Shown: positions 14,456 to 26,283 of the stretch, piece by piece
Position numbering within the stretch: position 1 is the first letter of the stretch
How the letters are laid out: each line of letters opens with the position of its first letter
From: Apostichopus japonicus
Taxonomy: Eukaryota > Echinodermata > Holothuroidea > Aspidochirotida > Stichopodidae
Reading direction: 5' to 3'
Length of the DNA stretch: 64,000 nt
Assembly (NCBI RefSeq): GCF_037975245.1
Contig: NC_092566.1
Location: 13,819,001-13,883,000, forward strand
The notes under the pieces: generated by a model
Seen by the model: only the letters and a program-made list of their open reading frames with translations
What the model was told of the DNA's origin: nothing
The model's database searches: none
Program-made: the position numbers and the translations under genes

Positions 14456-14834
14456 AATACAAGGGGATATTTTGTGTAATGTTGGTTCTGTCATTAACAG
14501 TAACCCTTTAAACACCAAGAAAATCGTCTAATGTGTTCTTTATTTAACTTATATTCGAAAGAGGTGCTCAATAAATGTCTTATTATAGGGTCTCAGGTTC
14601 GAATACACTGTGTCTGTTATATATATCATTCTGTTTAAGAAAAAAACAGATGAAGAAGATTACTGTTCAGTCTGAAAGTACGTAAAGATGCAATATCTGA
14701 CAGTTTAATGTATTTGTTAATCGGCATGAGAGACATTAACTAATTAAGGCGTTTTTTACTCATTAAACGTACTGAATTAATTCCTTGAATAGCCTGCAGC
14801 TTGAAGAAGTACCGTTGCCTACATGGTAATTATG

Positions 14835-15804
14835 GAAGCAGGTCACTTCGCCCAACAACCATTTCGCCCAACTGCCATTTCGCCCAACCTTACCATTTCG
14901 CCCAACCAGCCTGGTCATTTCGCCCAACCAGCCTGGTCATTTCGTCCAACCAGCCTGGTCATTTCGCCCAACCTTGATTAAATATGATACTTCAAAAGGA
15001 AACGTTCGGGAATTGTTAACGTTACAGGATACGAACCGAATATTAAGGAAACTTGAGGATCGATCAGTGTGTTAGGGGTTAGGTTTGATAGTAAACGTTC
15101 GAATATTAAGGAATATTAAGGAAACTTGAAGTCCTTTACTTTGTATAACTTTAGTAAGGAAACGTTCGGGAATTTTTAACGTTACAGGATACGAACAGAG
15201 TATTAAGGAAACTTGAAGTTGTGGTTAAATTGATTACATATGTGATTACATATGTGGTTACATTGATACAGTGGTTACATTGATTAAATATAGTACTTCA
15301 ATATTACGGACGGGTTTTATATATATATATATATTTTTTTTTTCAATTTAATAAGGAAACGTTCGGGAATTGTTAGTCAGTAGGATGGATCAGTGTTTTA
15401 GGGGTTAGGTTTGATAGGTTTTTATGAAGACCGATTCCCCTGTGTTTGTATAATAATATAACTTCCATTGTATGCGTAAACGCCTAAAGTAGTGTAATCC
15501 TCCCATTATACCCGAAATAACTGCTCAGACTCCGATCGATATCGAGCGGACCTCACTGTTTTATTTACCTATTACGAAGTAACCTAACCCAAAATAAATC
15601 AAGTTGAACTAGTGGAATAGAAAAAGTAATATTATTCTGACTGAATATTAGTAAAAATAAGGTTGGGCGAAATGACCATGCTGGTTGGGCGAAATGACCA
15701 TGCTGGTTGGGCGAAATGACCAGGCTGGTTGGGCGAAATGACCAGGCTGGTTGGGCGAAATGGCAGTTGGGCGAAATGGTTGTTGGGCGAAGTGACTAGA
15801 AAGC
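14835..15804. mobile_element. Foldback-type element with tandem-repeat inverted arms
   Basis: Left arm 14842-14975 and right arm 15658-15796 are inverted copies of each other. Each holds seven copies of a unit ending TTTCGCCCAAC (left-arm sense). The outer units are about 16 bp and the inner ones 22 bp, with spacer CAGCCTGGTC or CAGCATGGTC. The arms end GTCACTTCG / CGAAGTGAC. A perfect 9-bp direct repeat GTAATTATG flanks the element at 14826-14834 and 15805-15813. This matches known foldback elements such as Drosophila FB, which have long inverted arms of tandem units and 9-bp duplications. The 7-8 bases between arm and duplication do not match well between sides, so the exact ends are uncertain. 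No transposase is encoded. Confidence 0.75.
14976..15657. repeat. Internal direct repeats of the foldback element
   Basis: The segment between the inverted arms holds three copies of a block beginning AAGGAAACGTTCGGGAATT, at about 14997, 15155 and 15352. Two copies of a TTAGGGGTTAGGTTTGATAG block lie near 15070 and 15400, and several TTAAGGAAACTTGA segments are present. This looks like internal amplification, not a gene. A (TA)n/T run lies near 15320-15340. Confidence 0.65.
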
Positions 15805-15813
15805 GTAATTATG

Positions 15814-16589
15814 ACGTATTTTCCTTACCCACTTGCAACATTATAATCAAAACTAGTCTTTGCTTCAGAGCACTGCGTCGAGCACAGACTATACACTGTC
15901 AGTGCGCAAACATTTTCTCTGAAAGTTGGACGGCCTGTTACTATCCGCGTGGTATACCCACATCATACCAAATGGCCTAACCATCTATAGCACCAGGTTT
16001 GTATATTCAAGCAATGAAAACTCGTAAACAATACTGGCTGATCAAACTAGAAACGAATATTGGTCAAGTGATATTGACTTAACCATGCAGTAATCACTTT
16101 AAGTACGGTTTGTCATTTTAAGTATTTTACCAGTTTTTGTCAGTTTTTGACTATGAATAATCACATAATCATAACAAATAACATCAAAAAACAAGAAGGA
16201 AAACAGATTCTACATGTCCTTCAGCTGTTTATAAGTGGAACGGCCAAACCTAACAAATGGTTTTTCGATTAGCTTAATAAAATTAACCCGCAGCGGAATA
16301 CTCATATGGGATAGCTAAGAGCTGTTCTTTTTCACTAACGTTTTGTCTTTAGTTGTTACAATGAGTTGTACAAAAAACTGCATCTCGCGAGACCATACTG
16401 AAGGAATAATTATAAAAGACGTGAAGCATTCACATCGTTTAACTCTCTCTTGCCTTTGTATACTTGAACTTGAACTTGAACTGAGGTAACTATAAGGTAA
16501 CTCTATAAGTGCCTAATAATAACAATCAAATTTAGACTGCAGACAATCAAGTGAATAAACATGTTTTTGTCAATTGTGTTACAACTAAC
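15814..16589. other. Unassigned DNA
   Basis: I see no gene, repeat boundary or RNA here. There is a short triple TTGAAC-type tandem at about 16462-16480. Confidence 0.45.
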
Positions 16590-16880
16590 GATTCCGTGGA
16601 AGAGGGTTCAATCTGTGGGTAGAGTTTGGGGTGGGGTGGTTTGGTGGGGGTGGGGGACAAGCTTCGAATGGCAGTGGCTTTTATGATTATCACTCGAGGA
16701 AGCAAACTGCAAAATCACCTGAAGACGTCCCAACAGAATGGGTCATCTGTGTATTCTGTACCACAAATTCTAGTATTTGAATGTTTTTTTTATCATATTT
16801 TACTCCATTATTTGAAATGAAACGTAACAATATTAAGGCTAAAGAAAAATAACCTTTTGTTTGGAAAATTATTAAAACCA
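16590..16880 (+). repeat. Dispersed repeat, family B copy 1
   Basis: It shares several blocks in the same order with 34005-34200: GGAAGAGGGTTCAAT, a G-rich GGGGTG..ACAAGC segment, and TTCTGTACCACAAAT. The copies are diverged and the ends are not defined. It may be a fragment of a DNA transposon, given the G-rich subterminal style. The short frames on both strands are not credible genes. Confidence 0.55.
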
Positions 16881-16999
16881 ACTCAAAGAGTTGCTTTAAC
16901 GTTTATGAAAGTAATACTTTCAGACCAAGCACGTATCAGCAGAGAGAGGCTCTGGATGCAACGCCTTCGTACCATTCAACCTCATGGGCTGAACATTCA

Positions 17000-17400
17000 G
17001 GAAGGACATGACTAACTTTCCTCTGTTCCCTACTCCTTCTCCCCTTTCTCCCTCCCCCCCTTTCACTCTTCCTCTCACAGCTCTCTTCCCCTCCATTCTT
17101 CTTCACACCTTTCTGTCTTTGTCCCTCTCCAGTTTATTCCTTACCCTGTGCCTTTAATCCTCTCTTTGTCCCTCCACAGTTTATCTCCTTCCTCTCCTCT
17201 TCTCCTGTTGCGTTCTACTTATAATCCCCTTTCATCCATCTCATTGTGTTCACCGTGCTCTTTAACCTGTCTGTATTCTGTGCGTGTTTTTGTCCCCTCT
17301 GTTACTGTAACTTGTCATTTAGCCTCTGAAGAAGATCCTGCTAGGATCGAAACGTCAGGCCAACTTACTTTTACACATTCTATTACACAGGCTCTCTAGT
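17000..17400 (+). mobile_element. Pyrimidine-rich repeat with hammerhead-like motif
   Basis: About 280 bases of C/T-rich low-complexity sequence (roughly 17015-17290) lead into a hammerhead-like motif at 17322-17360. Motifs of the form CTGAAGA...GAAAC are known in Penelope-like retroelements and in some metazoan SINE cores, so this is probably a retroelement fragment. No tRNA head or reverse transcriptase is visible. The 83-codon frame across it is a by-product of the simple sequence. Confidence 0.5.
17322..17360 (+). ncRNA. Hammerhead-derived motif, degenerate helix III
   Basis: CTGAAGA at 17326-17332, stem II GATCC/GGATC (17334-17338 with 17344-17348, loop TGCTA), GAAA at 17349-17352, then C and GTC at 17354-17356. 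Helix I can form as GCCT (17322-17325) with AGGC (17357-17360). There is an extra A before stem II and no loop in helix III, so this is probably a relic with no cleavage activity. Confidence 0.45.
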
Positions 17401-17489
17401 GGATAAGCAGTTTGCTAACAGTTTTATTTTACTTTCAAAATGTATGTTCTGAACAAGTATACCGTTTGCTTATTATGTTGGTTTCATTG

Positions 17490-17700
17490 TCTTAGTAATG
17501 CCCCCCCCCCCCTCCCCCCAGCATAAAATCGAAGTATCAGTCCACCAACTGGCAGGCAAAAAACTACAAAATTAACTTGTCTACAGTACATGGTTATATA
17601 TACGGTACAACCTAGATAGTCGAAAACCCTCCAACACTGTTTCAAAATTTGCAAACTACAGCACCACGTTACATCCAAACATCCAAACTTCTAAAAGCAT
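17490..17700. repeat. Dispersed repeat, family C fragment
   Basis: A C12 tract (17501-17512) is followed by a segment containing ACACTGTTTCAAAATTTGC near 17633. The same style (AATACTGTTTCAAAACTTG) occurs at 41040-41290, and on the opposite strand in the bounded hAT element at 44465-44752. It is likely a fragment of that hAT family. Ends are not found. Confidence 0.4.
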
Positions 17701-18057
17701 TCAGTTAGGCTATCGTATCTACGATAAGACATTAAAAGAGATTGGCGAAGTCGTATTCATTTGTGCTATAGTTGCATCGTGTATCAAACACCTCCTGTAG
17801 GCTCATCATTATATATTATAGCTTGGAGAAGAATTTTATTTCGAAGATTTGAAAGTATCAAATGGTTTATATTTCTATGAACCAGACCTCCATAATGAGA
17901 TTTCGAAAATGAATCGTGCGACATATTAACATTCATGTTCTCCACGACAACTATTTTAGTTTGTAAAGTTTGGTAGTGAAAGGAAAAGGAAAATGGCAGA
18001 CGTTGTGAATTAATCTTTTCCATTATCCATCTGAACTTGTGCAATTTGAAAACTTAG

Positions 18058-18528
18058 CAGTGACGTTCTCAAGGGGTGGTGGTAGGGGGTTTGGCTCCAA
18101 CTTTCGTCGAGAGTGGGGGAAATGATTCAGTCCTTTCTACATTCAACAGTAGAAGAATTAGACCACTCTTAACTCCAGGTGTAGACTCCTTTTTTTCAAC
18201 CTCACAAAAACATTTGAGAATAGCTTTTTAGCACTCCCTTGCGTTTAGACATAATTATAGACCAACTTTGCCTAAATAAGCCTTAAAATGCACCCATTTG
18301 ACGCCGAAAAAATTCTTTTCTGGAGGGGGGGGGGCTAAAACTCACCAACAATGGAGTCGGCGTCAGCGACTAAAGGAATTCACCCTCTGCTTTATAAAAA
18401 AACAAAACTTTATTCGCCTTTTACTATTACATAAAGTTTCATGCCTCTACCTAAACCAGTTGGTGAAATTTAGATTTGGGTCTCCCCCCCCCCCCCCCCG
18501 CGTCTTTGAAATCCTATGCACGCCATTG
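18058..18528. mobile_element. Short non-autonomous hAT element, perfect 8-bp TSD
   Basis: The element runs from CAGTGACGTTCTC to the complement of CAATGGCGTGCATAGG, so its terminal inverted repeats share CA.TG.CGT. It is flanked by identical 8-mers AAACTTAG at 18050-18057 and 18529-18536. An 8-bp duplication with CA-starting inverted repeats is the hAT superfamily hallmark. The interior has G10 (18325-18334) and C16 (18484-18499) tracts and no transposase. It shares internal blocks, including GAAGAATTAGACCACT and AAAATGCACC, with 55870-56324 and more weakly with 4102-4497. The open frame inside is not a gene. Confidence 0.85.
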
Positions 18529-18536
18529 AAACTTAG

Positions 18537-20159
18537 GTTAGACAACCCAGAAACCCGCGAGTATCTTCATTTTAGGTTGCATGTATCTCTCATGACAACG
18601 GTGACAACTTAATGACAACGGTGACAATTTGAAGTGTCCATGGATCCCTCTCTTTAAGGAGTGAATTTCAGGGCTGTGGTAGAGTCCACGTGTCCCAAAT
18701 CCGCGCCTAATCCCATCCATTACGATGGGACCATTGATAAATTAATAGATTGTGAACATCACTGGGCAGTTTAGAGGTAAGTCTTGTTAAGACATAATGG
18801 TAATTAAAAAACTTTCTGGTTAAATTAAACCAGGAGTCTGTTTGTTCAATGTACCGATAACTTGTGGTTACTATTGGTTTCCAAGAACTGTTGAGGGACA
18901 TGACTCGGAACAAAGACTAAATAATATAAATCCATAGAAGCAAAATTCGGTTTATTACATAGTACACGATTTTCTTAATATGAAAACATGATATATTTAG
19001 GACCCATAATACACCATCGCTGAAGCTATGCAGAGTGCGATTTACATACTTTGCAGTAGTATCAATGCGACAAATCGCATTTTGAAAATGAACAATTTTG
19101 GGATCTTTGAAAGTTAAAAAAACAGTTAAACAGGTTTGGTTGTAACTTACCGGTGGTTCCATAATGACAAAATTTTGTTGTCATGTGAATTTTCTCTCTG
19201 GTGTAAGAAGTTACTGTCTTGGTCAACAAGGCATGCATATGATTCCAAGACGATATTAAGGACCGTTAAATGCTGATAGTTGTTTCCTTAAGGAGTTTAG
19301 ACTATTTTGATAACAGATAGTTATTGACGATAGCTCCGCTAGTACGTTCTGTCAAGAAAGGACTAACCAATGGTGCCACAATATTCATAGCCTTTATATG
19401 GTCTGGTTTACAGAAGCGGTCATTTATATGTTTAGTTTTCTTAGTTTGCTATTTACGTAACCTTTAACTAATCCAGTTTAACAAGAATACCAACAATTAA
19501 AGCGTTGCTTATACGGACAAGACGGTAGGTTAGGAGTCTTACATGTTGATGAGAAACCAATAGCAATGTTTAAATGACCTTTGATACCGTCGCCAAGTGG
19601 GCTAAACTTAGAGGTTGTGTCAGTAAGGTAGAATGGTTATGATATGGCATGGGTAGGTTATACAACGTGGACAAATGATACGATGGCACGTTCGAATATA
19701 TGATTTACTCAAAATAATAAATGTTTGACAGTGTTTACAATATTAACGTAACTGAGACAATTTACATGGTAGCCATTTTAGACAATATACAATTCAAACC
19801 ACTGGCTCAACATTATTGGTTTGCTCAGGTCATTATTATGTTTCTGTCATGATGTACTAAAGTTAAAGTACAAAACAAAATGTGGGTATCGAATACGCTG
19901 AGTGGTCGAAATAGGTTGGCATCCACTCGATTAAACATGTTTAGAGGTCATTCAGTCAACCCATTTTCACATATTGTGGTTTCTGTTTTTACACACAAAC
20001 CCTATACATGTCACATGAAGTGCAAGCAATGCGTCCACCATATGTATACACATATATTGGCAAAGAAGTCTCGATGACTGACATGTCGAAAGATGTGGAC
20101 AACTGTTTGTCTTCTAAAACTTTGGTGAGTGTCACTGGATGTCACGGGTGAATCAAAGA
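18537..20159. other. Unassigned DNA
   Basis: No gene is seen. A short tandem TGACAACGGTGACAA duplicated at about 18594-18630 is the only repeat noticed. Confidence 0.45.
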
Positions 20160-20420
20160 CTTTAAAAATGAGTGGGTGGGGGCCCTGGGGTCATAGAAGA
20201 CTCCAATGTAGGGGGTATGGGTCCTTGTCCAGAAAGAGTAAACATTTTAGACGTGTAATGGTGCATACTGAGGCATACCTAAGCTACACATAAGGTCTAC
20301 ACATAAGGTCTGCTAATAGCTACATTAATGTTTTTGTGAGGACTGTAGAGGGCGGGGGGCTGGTGAAAGGAGGTGGGTTGTAACCCACATGCACCCCTGG
20401 ATCCTCGCCCGAATGTTCTA
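20160..20420. mobile_element. G-rich segment with a hAT-like right end
   Basis: G-rich patches at 20170-20235 and 20350-20377 precede a right terminus ...CATGCACCCCTG ending at 20399 (complement CAGGGGTGCATG), typical of hAT ends. A perfect hairpin GTGGGTT/AACCCAC lies at 20373-20388. No partner end or target duplication was found, so this is a fragment at best. Confidence 0.3.
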
Positions 20421-22479
20421 CATACCAGTAATGTAAAGTGAGTTTGGATGGTTATTGCTTTCTCAACTGTGATTACAGGCATTTCCAAATTTGGATCATT
20501 CATTTTACAATATATGGGACACTGGACAGGTAGGTACCGCTAGCAAATTGCGCATATTTACTGATATCCTTCAGGAAATGAATCTGTATCTTTCTTTCCT
20601 TCGCAGGTGCTTGCTGTTAAGTCTATAACACAGCGTAGGCAACTGAATGAACAATTTTATGTCCGTAAGCCTAGGCCTTAACTTTTCGCTCTTTTAGCGT
20701 TCCATAGGATCCGCATGTATATTTGCACCATACAAATCGATGTCAAAAATAATCCATTATACAGGTAACTGTAATCATTGGTTTTCACCCCACCCCCCTC
20801 CCTTGCCTCTCCTCACCTCTCCTCTCCTCTCTTCTACCTCCCCAAAACACGACCTTTGACCTTGTGTTAACAACTGAAAGCATTATGAATAATTTACAGG
20901 GTCATTAGTGTGTCTTTCTGTGTAAACGTGTAATTGTCGCGGATCCTGATGCTATTTTCTGCTACTTCTTCTAGGTATTAGGTTGGCAAATGTCTGGAGA
21001 GGTAACGTTCAGCCTTTTGACAAATATCAGGTCCTTGAATACCTTTGAAATTGTATTACCTAAACATAGTAGCCTACGCCGTGAAGACATTTCACAAAAT
21101 CTTTAACACCTATACCAGATCGCCCTTAAGCTTTTAGCTAAGTATTAAATATTACTTCAATCATATAATTCAAAGACCAGTCTATATATAATGTTGGTCG
21201 ACATTATCTATCACAACATTTTTTTTTTATGACGTCTGGCGGTCAAGCACATTTAGTATACGGCTCTTCTCTGTTAATTGGTTTTGAAAACTATGGAGAT
21301 ACAATATGTTTGCAAATGAAACCCAAATTTTCGACTGAAACAGCCTTGAGAAGGCAATCTTAAAAATTTGCCGTTTGGTTTGCTTTGAAAATGAAATAAT
21401 ATTTTTTTTGTATCTTATCAATAATAAATGAAAAGTTAAGTGCTTCCGTCGACGTTTCTTCATACGTCAACCAAAAAAAAAAAAAGCTTCAAATCCTGAG
21501 ACATATATGTGTACTGTCACACTCCCATCGATACGAGAAAGGCCATGGTGCAATTATCAAGTGCTAAGCAAACTTGCATGATGCCCATAAAACATGGGTA
21601 ATTTAATAAGTAATTCATAAGCGACATGTTATAAGTAAATTTGGCTCTCAATGATGTAAGGTTATTTACTAATGCCAGCTTTCGTCACTTTGGAATCACG
21701 GAGCACCCAAACCTATGTGAGAAAACACAGCAGTAACACTAGAAAAAAAAACAGATGATTATTGAGGAAATTAATGTTTTTCCCATGAGAGAATGAGATA
21801 TTTAAAAAACAATGGAAAGAAAATGTTAATAACTCAAAATGGAATCATTAATAAATCACTAGACGTCTTCAGATATGATGTAAACACTGTCCAGGGTTTT
21901 ACGAAATCACAATCATATTCATAATTCAAAAATTCCAGACATTTCCTTCGAGAAATAAGTTTTGCTCCTTTCTTTTTTGTGTGTGTGGATAAGGCGAATA
22001 TATTCAGAGAAATTTAAAGGATATCGAACACTTTGATTGTGTATGACAGAAGTGCGATGTTTAAGATATCATTAGTGTCAATTAGTGTAAATCCAATAAC
22101 ACAAGTGTAACAGCGATGAATATATTAAGAGACGGCAAGATGCGGTGTTTACATTCCTACTTTGTCTCAAGTGGGTATCCTAGATCTGATATCAGGAGAA
22201 TGTACCATCTGAAGTCATGGTATTCACTTCTTTGCTTGATGACTCAAATTATCAATGCACCTTTATCACATTGCCGAGAAGGAGAAGGAGAAGGAGGAGA
22301 AGTAGAAGGTATCCCTCCTAAGGGTGTCAAATTAGCTAAGTCTGTAGCAAAATGGTGATATTTTTGAACACATGCATGAAGAACATGCTGGTCAAGATTT
22401 CCCACTTTTTTTCACAAATATCAGCAACTCCTCTTCCCCGGGGGATTTGCCATCAACGACTCTACGGTCAACGGTTTGA
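20421..22479. other. Unassigned DNA
   Basis: No gene is visible. It contains a C/T-rich patch at about 20787-20840 and several A or T homopolymers (for example near 21222 and 21473). Open frames are below 81 codons. A GGAGAAGGA purine patch lies near 22280. Confidence 0.45.
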
Positions 22480-22583
22480 ACGCCTACAGCTCTCCATAAA
22501 GGTCCATGCCCCTACGTTAGTCAACCGGCGGAAATTTGAACTTCCCCTTCCTTCCCCACCTTTGAAATTTGTGCACGTCACTG
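22480..22583. mobile_element. Right-end fragment of the 18-kb hAT family
   Basis: The segment matches 56220-56324 in several blocks: CCATAAAGGTCCATGCCCCTA, the 'CCGGGGGAAATT'-like block and TTTGAAATTTGTGCACG. It terminates ...GTGCACGTCACTG at 22583. The following 8-mer CATCACTG has no counterpart upstream, so the left end is missing or diverged. Confidence 0.5.
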
Positions 22584-22629
22584 CATCACTGACTTTACCT
22601 TTACCCTGTAAGCAATCGTACTCACTGAT

Positions 22630-23235
22630 ACATATAATTGTCTCACTGGACGCCCCTCCATCTCATTGAGACATCTAATTGTCTTATTGGAAACCCCTCC
22701 ATCTCATTGAGACATCTGGTTGTCTCATTGGACATCCCTCCACCTCACTGAGACATCTGGTTGTCTCATTGGACATCCCTCCACCTCACTGAGACATCTG
22801 GTTGTCTCATTGGACATCCCTCCACCTCACTGAGACATCTGGTTGTCTCATTGGACACCCCTCCACCTCACTATACATCTGGTTGTCTCATTGGACATCC
22901 CTCCACCTCACTGAGACATCTGGTTGTCTCATTGGACATCCCTCCACCTCACTGAGACATCTGGTTGTCTCATTGGACATCCCTCCACCTCACTGAGACA
23001 TCTGGTTTTCTCATTGGACATCCCTCCACCTCACTGAGACATCTGGTTTTCTCATTGGACATCCCTCCACCTCACTGAGACATCTGATTGTCTCATTGGA
23101 CATCCCTCAACCTCACTGAGACATCCGATTGTCTTATTGGACATTGCTCCACCTCACTGAGACATCTGGTTGTCTCATTGTACACCCCTTCACCTCAGTG
23201 AGACATCAGATTGTCTCATTGGACACTCCTTCATG
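22630..23235. repeat. 41-bp minisatellite, about 15 units
   Basis: Units read TCTCATTGGACATCCCTCC, then ACCTCACTGAGACATCTGGTTG. Each carries a 7-bp inverted repeat TGAGACA/TGTCTCA around a 6-base loop, so either strand can form a hairpin per unit. Central units are nearly identical and edge units are more diverged, as expected of an array growing by unequal exchange. The proline/serine-rich frames here are repeat translations. Confidence 0.9.
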
Positions 23236-24696
23236 TCTATGTATAACGTGGAAGTTCAGAACCTCCAGGAAAGTAGATCTAAGTTGAAAACTCACACTTT
23301 CGTAAAGCTAAATTGTTGGCCCAATACTGAAAACCTTTGAGACTCTAAATAGTTGACTCATTTCCGAAATGTTTGCTCGCACGCGGGCTTTACGTACAGA
23401 GAATAAGAATTACGGATATGTTTACCAATGTCAGAGATCTTATTACCGAAAGTTGTTGGATAAGAATGTAAGTATCTGCAAATAATGTAAATATATCCTT
23501 CTATAGCAATTGCTAAGCTTGAGAACTACGTTCAGCAGTCGGGGCAAAAGTATTTTACAATATACAACATTAGATCTGTTTTATCGTAAACTCCGACCAA
23601 GTAATGGACCATCCATGCTCTGTGACATTTCCTGTTATTTTGAAATCACATCAAGGTGCCTACATACTAATAAAAAAAATTTAAGGTATTCTTTGGCAGC
23701 GAAATGTCAAATACTCTGCCTCACTTCAAAGTTACCTTAGAATTCAACAGTGCGTTTGAAATTTACTTGACAGTTAAACATAAATTCTAAAAGCATTCTG
23801 TCATTCTGTCAAATCCATGAGGTATTTTACACCGATCTGAAATACTGCGTTGTCAGAAACAATTATTAAATTCCTCGTCCTCTTTGAATTATAGATCTGT
23901 TAACTGCGGTAATGTTTGTGTCTCAGCTGACATATGCACATGAACTAAACTACATGTCGGCGACAATGCATGTTAGCGCATGATTTTCCCTCAATGATTC
24001 GTTTTAAATAGCTGTCTGATCTCACTCAAACCACATGCATCTTTCATGAAATATTACTTGTGGCCACTCCATAAAATCAAGCTGCAGATGTACAGAGAAG
24101 CACTATACTGTTTCTAAGGAGGGATGCGAAACGTGTCATATGTGTGCCTACCAAACTTCAATAACATCAGCTGCGATCAAAAAAAAAAATCATTTTTGGA
24201 GAATATGTTTATATGCTCCTTCCTCAAAAGCGGATTGTTCATCGGTAAAACTATCTATTATTCTATTTATCTTCACAGTAAACTGACACAAAATATGGAT
24301 TTGAACACCGCATCTTGCGATGGCTTATTAACATTGTAGTTCTTCCAGTAAAGTACCTGTAATAATTGAGGTATTTGTCCAGCCTTTACGTACACACTGC
24401 ACATTATCCATTATTATTACCATACGTTAACCATTCTAAATCTTCGCTTGAAATCAAATGTAAATGATCATTCAATAACCCATAGAGTGTATGCAATTAC
24501 CAAATGTGAATATGTAAGGAAATTAATTCTAACATTTCTTTGTATCTTATCTACAGTTTTATATTTCTACTTGTCTTCTTGTATCAGCCGACCACTCGTA
24601 TGGCAAACATCTTTGACCCTGCAGGAACGTAAGCATACATGGATGTTAGAGGTCGCACACGCCAGGAAGTTGCAGAAGGTGTTGTACACGCTTAGT
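23236..24696. other. Unassigned DNA
   Basis: No gene or bounded repeat is supported. The 112-codon frame that ends at 24786 runs into a transposon-like end and has no recognisable domain. Confidence 0.45.
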
Positions 24697-24780
24697 CAGG
24701 GGGGTAGGAAGCTTCCAAAAAGTGTAGGGGGCACAACATTAGAGGGGCACTTTCTCATTCCACAACTACCACTCATTATG
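24697..24780. mobile_element. hAT-like left-end fragment
   Basis: CAGGGGGGTAGGAAGCTTCC at 24697 followed by G-rich GTAGGGGGCAC resembles a hAT terminus. No right end or repeat of the preceding 8-mer (CGCTTAGT) was found. Weak call. Confidence 0.3.
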
Positions 24781-25769
24781 CTGTAAACCGATACACACCG
24801 GCCATATAACTTAAATATATATGATTTGTTATTATGCTAACAATACTATTTATTGACATTGTTTATTGTTAAGTCATTGCATTTAGTCATTATATGCAAA
24901 CATTTGAGAATTAACTAAGGCAGGGATAACTCGGTACCAGAACAGTTATAACATCTTACACATAAAAGTTTAGCGTATCACTTGCAGTAGTCGTTGAAAT
25001 CTGTTGAAATCTGAGTTTAAATATTGGACATAAATCGTTTATGAATATTTCCATATGTGATATAAATGTTGATTGGTGTTTCACACGGTTGGATTTGTTA
25101 ATTGAAATGGGGGAGGGGCAGCTGCAGAAGCTTGGTATTCTTTTCTGTGTCTTATTTAGTAGACCAAAACCCGCTCAAGAAATAACAGAGAAATGTCCGA
25201 ATTGAGGTCATGGATTCGGACTGCCTTGCCATTTTTACAGCTTTTCTTTTCAAATGTTCTGTCAATATACACGTTTCCCGTTAATCTTCTGTTGTTTGTA
25301 TGGCGTGGAAGGCGACAACCTCTCGACATAACTACTTTTGATTGACATAACGGGTACAAGCAAAGGAGGTTCCGGTGGGTTCAACGTTTCGTCCTACTAT
25401 AATACAGGCTATTTTAGGTAAAATTACAATTTGTTAAAACAGATGTCTTGTGGGCTTAAAGCGAAACTGCTTTCGTGTAGTGTTAGCATCCAAGAAAAAC
25501 TCACCTTAGCCCCTACAGGGAGGGTATTCAATCTGTTTTGCTTGGTGATCCAATTTTCACCTTCATAATCTGTGCGACCCTCAAGTTGGGGATACTGTGG
25601 TCTTAGGAAGGGATATACGGGGAGTAAGTATCCCTCTCCCATTAATTGGAATGTTTTATGTTATTAAGGATGTAAAATGGTGTCATATAAAGTGAGTAAA
25701 GACTTACTGAATTAATGGATATGATTCTTCTTTTCTGATGTTTATCTACAGGCGTAATGTATGTCTACG
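24781..25769. other. Unassigned DNA
   Basis: I see no gene, RNA or repeat that I can support. Confidence 0.4.
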
Positions 25770-26175
25770 ATGACATTACATCCCCGCATCTCTTTACGAA
25801 TAACAAACCTAACTTGTTACGAATATCATAACCCGCTGAATATCTACGAATAATGTAGGCCTACCCGTCTTGCAAGAAAATAAAAATGGACATTATAGGA
25901 AAAGCATATCCTAGCTACATACAGCATATTATGCAGTTTGTTACAACGGGTTGCTGAGTATAACATGCCCAGCTTGTCACAAATAGCATATATGAAAGTA
26001 CATCTGGCTTGCTAAGAATAACATATCCAGTTTGTAACGTATAGCATACAACGCTTACTACTTATAAAACATGTATCTCATTTGGTATTAATAGCACAGA
26101 TACTTTGTCACGAACAACATACCTAACTTGTTGCATATAACATAGTACCCAGCCTGCCTCTAATAACATATAATA
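25770..26175. repeat. Old degenerate tandem repeat (~30-35 bp)
   Basis: Recurring, diverged segments of the form TAACATA..CCAGCTTGT.AC.AATAGCATA appear about ten times. They include CTAACTTGTTACGAAT, CAGCTTGTCACAAATAGC and CTAACTTGTTGCATATAAC. One TAGGCCTA lies at 25856-25863. Divergence suggests an inactive array. Confidence 0.6.
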
Positions 26176-26283
26176 TGTTAAATGAGAAAATCTCGTTTTT
26201 TCGGGAGGTGGTGTTTGGGATCAGGGGCTTTATGATACTGCGGCTGGGTTATCCACATGCATGTGACGCTATAGTGTGTTTTG

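Noticed and set aside
20845-20865. TGACCTTTGACC-type nuclear receptor half-site repeats (also near 38660 and 63450)
   Set aside because: Such sequences are common in dispersed invertebrate repeats and nothing else supports a regulatory role here.
22761-22996. Overlapping plus-strand frames with repeated His/Pro/Ser segments
   Set aside because: Translations of the 41-bp minisatellite in two frames; no start context or domain.
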